From assembly GCA_031279175.1 (NCBI GenBank), contig JAITJA010000202.1, positions 1-10,153 on the forward strand: a stretch of 10,153 nucleotides of DNA. Reading direction: 5' to 3'. The DNA is from Odoribacteraceae bacterium. GTDB taxonomy: Bacteria > Bacteroidota > Bacteroidia > Bacteroidales > Marinifilaceae. How positions within the stretch are numbered: position 1 is the stretch's first letter; each line of letters opens with the position of its first letter. This document shows, piece after piece, positions 7,132 to 10,153 of this stretch. The notes under the pieces are model-generated. The model made no database searches and was not told the DNA's origin. It saw nothing but the letters and a program-made list of their open reading frames with translations. A program made the translations under genes and the position numbers.

Positions 7132-7147
7132 TGACGCGCGCGCGTCA
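7132..7147. repeat. 16-base palindrome between convergent genes, overlapping the rlmD stop
   Basis: TGACGCGCGCGCGTCA is a perfect palindrome that includes the rlmD stop codon (7145-7147, minus strand) and lies 10 bases after the DUF1963 stop. It could form a small hairpin in both transcripts. T tracts are not in the right position on either strand, so calling it a terminator is weak. Confidence 0.45.
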
Positions 7148-8545
7148 CTCGACGACGCGCCGCAATAACACGACGCTCTCCACGTGATGCGTGTGGGGGA
7201 ACATGTCAACGGGTTGCACGGCCTCGACACTGTAGGCGGGCTGCATCAGTTGTATGTCCCGCGCTTGCGTTGCCGGGTTGCAGCTGACGTAGACGACGCG
7301 TGCCGGTGCTGTTCGCAGGATCGCGTCGATGACGGAGGCGTGCATACCGGCGCGCGGCGGGTCGGTGATGATGGCGTCCGGGCGCCCGTTGGCCGCGATA
7401 AAGGCATCGTTCATGAGATCTTTCGCGTCTCCGGCAAAGAATCGCGTGTTCGAGACGTTGTTGATGATGGAGTTTTCCCGCGCGTCGGCGATGGCCTCGG
7501 GTACGTTTTCTATCCCCACGACAAGACGCGCGTCGCGGGCCAGGAAATGGGCTATCGTGCCCGTTCCCGTGTAGAGGTCGTAGGCGATCTCGTCGCCGGA
7601 TAGCCCGGCAAACTCTCGCGCTTTCCGGTAAAGGGCGCGCGCCTGCAAGGGGTTCGTCTGGTAAAAGGACTTGGGCCCGATCTTGAATCGTAGGCCTTCC
7701 ATCTCCTCGAAGATGTGCGCGGCGCCGCGATACGTGATGATGTCGAGGTCGTTGATGGAGTCGTTTCCCTTTTCGTTGACCGTGTAGAGGAGGGACGAGA
7801 TCGCCGGGAACTCCCCGGCAATGGCGTCCAGTAACTGCTCGCGGTCTTCCCGGCGATCCTCTCCAAAGACAACGATCACCATGACCTCGCCCGTGGAGGA
7901 GGTGCGGATGACGAGCGTGCGCAAGAACCCGCGCCGCTCGCGAATGGAGTAGAACGAGAGGCCGCGCGCGATGGCATGACGACGGATGAAGGAGCGGATC
8001 GAGTTGGAAGGCTCGGCCTGTAGATGACAGTGCTCGATGTCGACAACTTTATCGAAAAGGCCGGGGGCGTGGAAGCCGAGGGAGGGCGAACGCTCGATGA
8101 TGGCGCCGTCGGCGATCTCTTGACGCGTGAGATAACGACGGTCGCTGAAGGTGAATTCTAACTTGTTGCGGTACTCCCGCGTGCAGGGTGAGGCGATGAT
8201 CGGCGCGACGCCGCGCGGCTTGATTTTCCCGACGCGCCGGAGTGTCTCCTCGACTTCCTCCTGTTTGAATCTCGTTTGCGCGTCGTACGGGAGGTTTTGC
8301 CACTTGCACCCGCCGCACGTGCCGAAGTGCGCGCAGAAAGGAGCGACGCGAGTGGGCGAGTAAGCGTGCACGCGGACAACGAAACCTTCCATGAAGCTGC
8401 TCCGCTTGCGCGTTACTTGCACGTCAACGACGTCCCCGGGAACGGTGTTCGGGACAAATAATACCTTGCCGTCAACGAGGGCCAGGGATTTACCTCCCGC
8501 GGCGATCTTGTGGATTTCCACGTTCTCGAGTAATGGTTTCTTCAC
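7145..8545 (-). CDS. rlmD: 23S rRNA (uracil-C5)-methyltransferase, RlmD/RumA family
   Basis: This SAM-dependent enzyme methylates a uracil in 23S rRNA (U1939 in E. coli numbering for RlmD). The 466-residue product has an N-terminal TRAM-like RNA-binding domain (about 3-65). A 4Fe-4S set follows: Cys71, Cys77, Cys80 and Cys173. The SAM-binding motif YDLYTGTGT is at 322-330, DPPRAGM at 395-401, the catalytic nucleophile Cys422 in VSCNPAT, and the C-terminal HHVESVVLL with Glu456. The start is GTG at 8545. An in-frame TAA lies two codons upstream and the promoter box is only about 24 bases away, so no longer form is possible. The family has several paralogues with different target uracils, so the exact site is inferred from similarity. 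It diverges from ilvE. Confidence 0.92.
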   Translation of the reverse strand: MKKPLLENVEIHKIAAGGKSLALVDGKVLFVPNTVPGDVVDVQVTRKRSSFMEGFVVRVHAYSPTRVAPFCAHFGTCGGCKWQNLPYDAQTRFKQEEVEETLRRVGKIKPRGVAPIIASPCTREYRNKLEFTFSDRRYLTRQEIADGAIIERSPSLGFHAPGLFDKVVDIEHCHLQAEPSNSIRSFIRRHAIARGLSFYSIRERRGFLRTLVIRTSSTGEVMVIVVFGEDRREDREQLLDAIAGEFPAISSLLYTVNEKGNDSINDLDIITYRGAAHIFEEMEGLRFKIGPKSFYQTNPLQARALYRKAREFAGLSGDEIAYDLYTGTGTIAHFLARDARLVVGIENVPEAIADARENSIINNVSNTRFFAGDAKDLMNDAFIAANGRPDAIITDPPRAGMHASVIDAILRTAPARVVYVSCNPATQARDIQLMQPAYSVEAVQPVDMFPHTHHVESVVLLRRVVE

Positions 8546-8568
8546 GCGTTAAATGATTTTTTACAGGT

Positions 8569-8578
8569 CGCGAATGTA
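8569..8578 (-). promoter_or_regulatory. Putative -7 promoter box of rlmD
   Basis: The minus strand reads TACATTCGCG, ending 23 bases before the GTG start, so the leader would be under 20 nt. The box is identical to those before the MBOAT gene, the DUF1963 gene and ilvE. Confidence 0.6.
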
Positions 8579-8666
8579 CGCGTAATCGCTGGAGAACACC
8601 CGCCGCGGGGCGGGAAACAGGAACTATTTTTTTTCGCGTGAAGAAGGGATTTCCCGGTTTTAACTA

Positions 8667-8676
8667 TACATTCGCG
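8667..8676 (+). promoter_or_regulatory. Putative -7 promoter box of ilvE
   Basis: TACATTCGCG lies 66 bases before the ilvE ATG, giving the longest leader (about 60 nt) among the annotated protein genes here. That leader contains a small upstream ORF. A CCCGCC/GGCGGG hairpin at 8599-8614 and a run of eight T at 8627-8634 lie just upstream of this promoter, between it and the divergent rlmD promoter. Confidence 0.6.
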
Positions 8677-8707
8677 GAAAGATTCAGCCGGAAGTTTAAT
8701 TTCAACA

Positions 8708-8746
8708 ATGGATGATCACGTAAACATTAAATTTTTTAGGATATGA
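8708..8746 (+). CDS. Possible 12-residue leader peptide upstream of ilvE
   Basis: ATG at 8708 opens a frame encoding MDDHVNIKFFRI. Its TGA stop (8744-8746) overlaps the ilvE ATG as ATGA, the classic arrangement for translational coupling. Three of the 12 residues are Val or Ile, the products of the downstream enzyme, and the last codon is the uncommon ATA. It lies fully inside the predicted leader. No strong ribosome-binding site precedes it, although Bacteroidota often lack one. It may be chance. Confidence 0.3.
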   Translation: MDDHVNIKFFRI

Positions 8747-9762
8747 AAAACATAGAATGGAGTGCACTGGGGTTCGGGTATAGCAAGACGAATTATAACG
8801 TGCGGTGTCATTACAAGGATGGCAAGTGGGGGGAATTGGAGATTTCTGATTCCGAAATGCTGACCATGCACATGGCGTCTACTTGCCTGCATTACGGGCA
8901 GGAGTCGTTCGAGGGATTAAAAGCTTTCCGGGGGGACGACGGGAGGATTCGCGTCTTCAGGCAAGTGGAGAACGCGAAACGAATGATCGCTTCCGCGGAA
9001 CGCGTGATGATGATCGCGCCACCGGTGGAGCTTTTCACGGAGGCCGTTACGCGGGCTATCCGGCTGAACGCGGAGTATGTACCCCCGCGGGAATCGGGCG
9101 CGAGTCTTTATATTCGCCCGCTGCTTATCGGTGTGGGGCCACAGATGGGCGTCGCCCCGGCCAAGGAGTTCCTGTTTATTGTCTTCGTGGCGCCGGTCGG
9201 CCCTTACTTTAAAGCAGGTTTTAAACCGGTGAAGGCAATGCTGGAGCGAGTGTACGATCGCGCCGCGCCGAATGGGACAGGACACGTTAAGGTCGGGGGG
9301 AATTATGCCGCCGGGATGATTTCCACGCACGAGGCACACGAGAAGGGATACGCCCTCTCTATTTTTCTCGACTCGAAGGAGAAGAAGTATATCGACGAGT
9401 GCGGGCCGTCGAACTTCTTCGTGATAAAGCATAACACGTATGTCACGCCTGCCGCGCAGACAATCCTGCCTTCTATCACGAATGATAGCCTCATGACCCT
9501 GGCCGCGCACCTGGGCATGACCGTCGAACGACGCAAGATTCCCGTCGAGGAGTTGGAGACCTTCGAGGAGGCGGGAGGATGTGGCACGGCCGCGGTAATC
9601 AGTCCCGTGAGTGTAATCGACGATCCCGCGTCCGGCAAATCAATTATCATAGGGAAACCCGACACGGCCGGTCCCTGGAGCACCAAGCTCTATAATCACC
9701 TGCGCGCTATCCAGTACGGCGACGCGCCCGACGAGTTCGGCTGGATCTCTTTCGTGGAGTAG
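8743..9762 (+). CDS. ilvE: Branched-chain amino acid aminotransferase
   Basis: This PLP enzyme exchanges amino groups between glutamate and the 2-oxo acids of leucine, isoleucine and valine, in the last step of their synthesis or the first of their breakdown. The 339-residue product fits the long form of the BCAT family (fold type IV). HYGQESFEGLKAFR is at 50-63. The PLP lysine is Lys183 in HVKVGGNYA at 181-189. ECGPSNFF at 219-226 takes the place of the usual EVGTMN-type segment, and ILPSITNDSLM is at 241-251. GGCGTAAVISPV at 278-289 binds the cofactor phosphate. The ATG at 8743 is preceded by TTTTTAGGAT, a plausible ribosome-binding site. The gene has its own promoter (8667-8676) and terminator (9807-9850), so it is transcribed alone. 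No other ilv or leu genes are in view. Confidence 0.95.
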   Translation: MKNIEWSALGFGYSKTNYNVRCHYKDGKWGELEISDSEMLTMHMASTCLHYGQESFEGLKAFRGDDGRIRVFRQVENAKRMIASAERVMMIAPPVELFTEAVTRAIRLNAEYVPPRESGASLYIRPLLIGVGPQMGVAPAKEFLFIVFVAPVGPYFKAGFKPVKAMLERVYDRAAPNGTGHVKVGGNYAAGMISTHEAHEKGYALSIFLDSKEKKYIDECGPSNFFVIKHNTYVTPAAQTILPSITNDSLMTLAAHLGMTVERRKIPVEELETFEEAGGCGTAAVISPVSVIDDPASGKSIIIGKPDTAGPWSTKLYNHLRAIQYGDAPDEFGWISFVE

Positions 9763-9806
9763 CCAACGAGACAGGTAACGGCGCGGCAAGAGAGCAAGCG
9801 ACCGTG

Positions 9807-9850
9807 AAGAGGATGTTCGGATTTGCCGGGCATCCTCTTTCTATTTCTTG
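9807..9850 (+). terminator. Intrinsic terminator of ilvE
   Basis: AAGAGGATG at 9807-9815 pairs with CATCCTCTT at 9831-9839, extended inwards by TTCGG/CCGGG with two G-U pairs around an ATTTG loop. A T-rich tail (TTTCTATTTCTT) follows. It lies 45 bases after the ilvE stop. Confidence 0.85.
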
Positions 9851-9872
9851 GGGGCAAGGTGAGTGACATTCC

Positions 9873-9959
9873 TTTTATACCGGTTTGTTTGTACCATTGC
9901 AGGACCTCTTCGTGGTAACGGCCTCTTACGTTTTCTCCGGTAGGGCGAACCCGCGTTAA
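9873..9959 (+). pseudogene. Relic of an MBOAT acyltransferase gene, N-terminal fragment only
   Basis: This stretch matches the 5' part of the MBOAT gene at the left edge (1156-1230, minus strand) in two blocks. Positions 9873-9893 match in 20 of 21 bases. Positions 9896-9936 match closely, including 28 identical bases at 9909-9936. An 11-base deletion between the blocks shifts the frame. The second block still reads LQDLFVVTASYVF against LQNLFVVTASYVF in the intact gene, then loses similarity and stops at 9957-9959. Two of the base differences are silent third-position changes, which suggests a once-functional relative rather than a fresh copying accident. No promoter or start codon is seen. 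Confidence 0.75.
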
Positions 9960-9989
9960 TTAAAAGAGAGCCACTCGCGAGTGGCTCTC
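9956..9989 (-). terminator. Intrinsic terminator of the DUF1015 gene
   Basis: A 24-base perfect palindrome at 9966-9989 folds as GAGAGCCACT paired with AGTGGCTCTC around CGCG. Read on the minus strand it is followed by TTTTAATTAA. The stem ends 26 bases past the DUF1015 stop. The plus-strand tail (CTCTTGTAT) is weaker. Confidence 0.8.
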
Positions 9990-9998
9990 CTCTTGTAT

Positions 9999-10012
9999 AT
10001 CCGGCGCCGGAT
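9999..10012. repeat. 14-base palindrome after the DUF1015 gene
   Basis: ATCCGGCGCCGGAT is a perfect palindrome 3 bases past the DUF1015 stop and just before its terminator. Role unknown. Confidence 0.5.
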
Positions 10013-10015
10013 GTT

Positions 10016-10153
10016 TTAATCCAACTTATGTATCACCAGTCCGGAGCGCAGTTTCGGTTCGAACCAGGTCGTCTTTGGTGGCATGATATTACCGGTATCG
10101 GCGATATTAATCAACTGATCCATCGAGACAGGATAGAGGGCAAAAGCCACCTG
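10016..10153 (-). CDS. DUF1015-family protein, C-terminal 45 residues only
   Basis: The minus-strand frame enters from the right edge and stops at TAA (10018-10016). Its 45 residues contain FALYPVSMDQL, IADTGNIMPPKTTWFEPK and end RSGLVIHKLD. This is the characteristic end of DUF1015 proteins (family length about 410 residues), which in Bacteroidales often lie near serine-biosynthesis genes. The biochemical role of the family is not established. The start and the neighbours lie outside the window. Confidence 0.85.
   Translation of the reverse strand, partial: QVAFALYPVSMDQLINIADTGNIMPPKTTWFEPKLRSGLVIHKLD

Noticed and set aside
8599..8634. CCCGCC/GGCGGG hairpin followed by eight T as a terminator
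   Set aside because: It sits between two divergent promoters with no transcript entering on the plus strand, and the T run is about 12 bases away from the stem.
10045..10065. A T-loop-like GGTTCGAACC that might mark a tRNA
   Set aside because: It lies in the DUF1015 coding sequence (Trp-Phe-Glu-Pro) and no cloverleaf can be built around it.

Overview
The window looks like chromosomal DNA from a GC-rich member of the Bacteroidota, most likely Bacteroidales. The evidence is the gene set: a large B12-dependent ribonucleotide reductase with a Cys-rich tail, RibF, RlmD, a 339-residue branched-chain aminotransferase and a DUF1015 protein. The promoters agree, because nearly every transcription unit is preceded by a -7-like box close to the Bacteroidetes consensus TAnnTTTG, here in the form TA(C/G)ATTCGCG. 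I cannot name the genus.

Layout from left to right. Positions 1-1279 (minus) hold an MBOAT-family membrane O-acyltransferase whose reading frame is intact but runs off the left edge. Positions 1280-1727 are a gene-free gap with that gene's promoter and CCCGGG-rich inverted repeats. Positions 1728-5250 (minus) are a two-gene operon: nrdJ (class II ribonucleotide reductase) followed 19 bases later by ribF (riboflavin kinase/FAD synthetase). Positions 5251-6224 carry no recognisable protein gene. They do hold a promoter-plus-terminator pair on the minus strand that would make a transcript of about 185 nt, the best candidate for something undescribed here. Positions 6225-7121 (plus) encode a DUF1963/YwqG-like protein that converges on rlmD (7145-8545, minus). 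rlmD is divergent from ilvE (8743-9762, plus), and ilvE is preceded by a 12-residue upstream ORF whose stop overlaps its start codon. After the ilvE terminator comes a short relic of an MBOAT gene, about 90 nt and related to the gene at the left edge but in opposite orientation. Last come a terminator and the 3' end of a DUF1015 gene running in from the right edge (minus).

The annotated genes are mostly housekeeping: deoxynucleotide supply, flavin cofactors, rRNA methylation and branched-chain amino acid metabolism. The MBOAT gene points to acylation of a surface or envelope polymer. I found no phage, CRISPR, insertion sequence, tRNA or rRNA. The observations most worth following are the shared promoter box, the orphan minus-strand transcript near 5878-6062, the MBOAT relic, the ilvE upstream ORF, and the strong excess of the word CGGGAAT.
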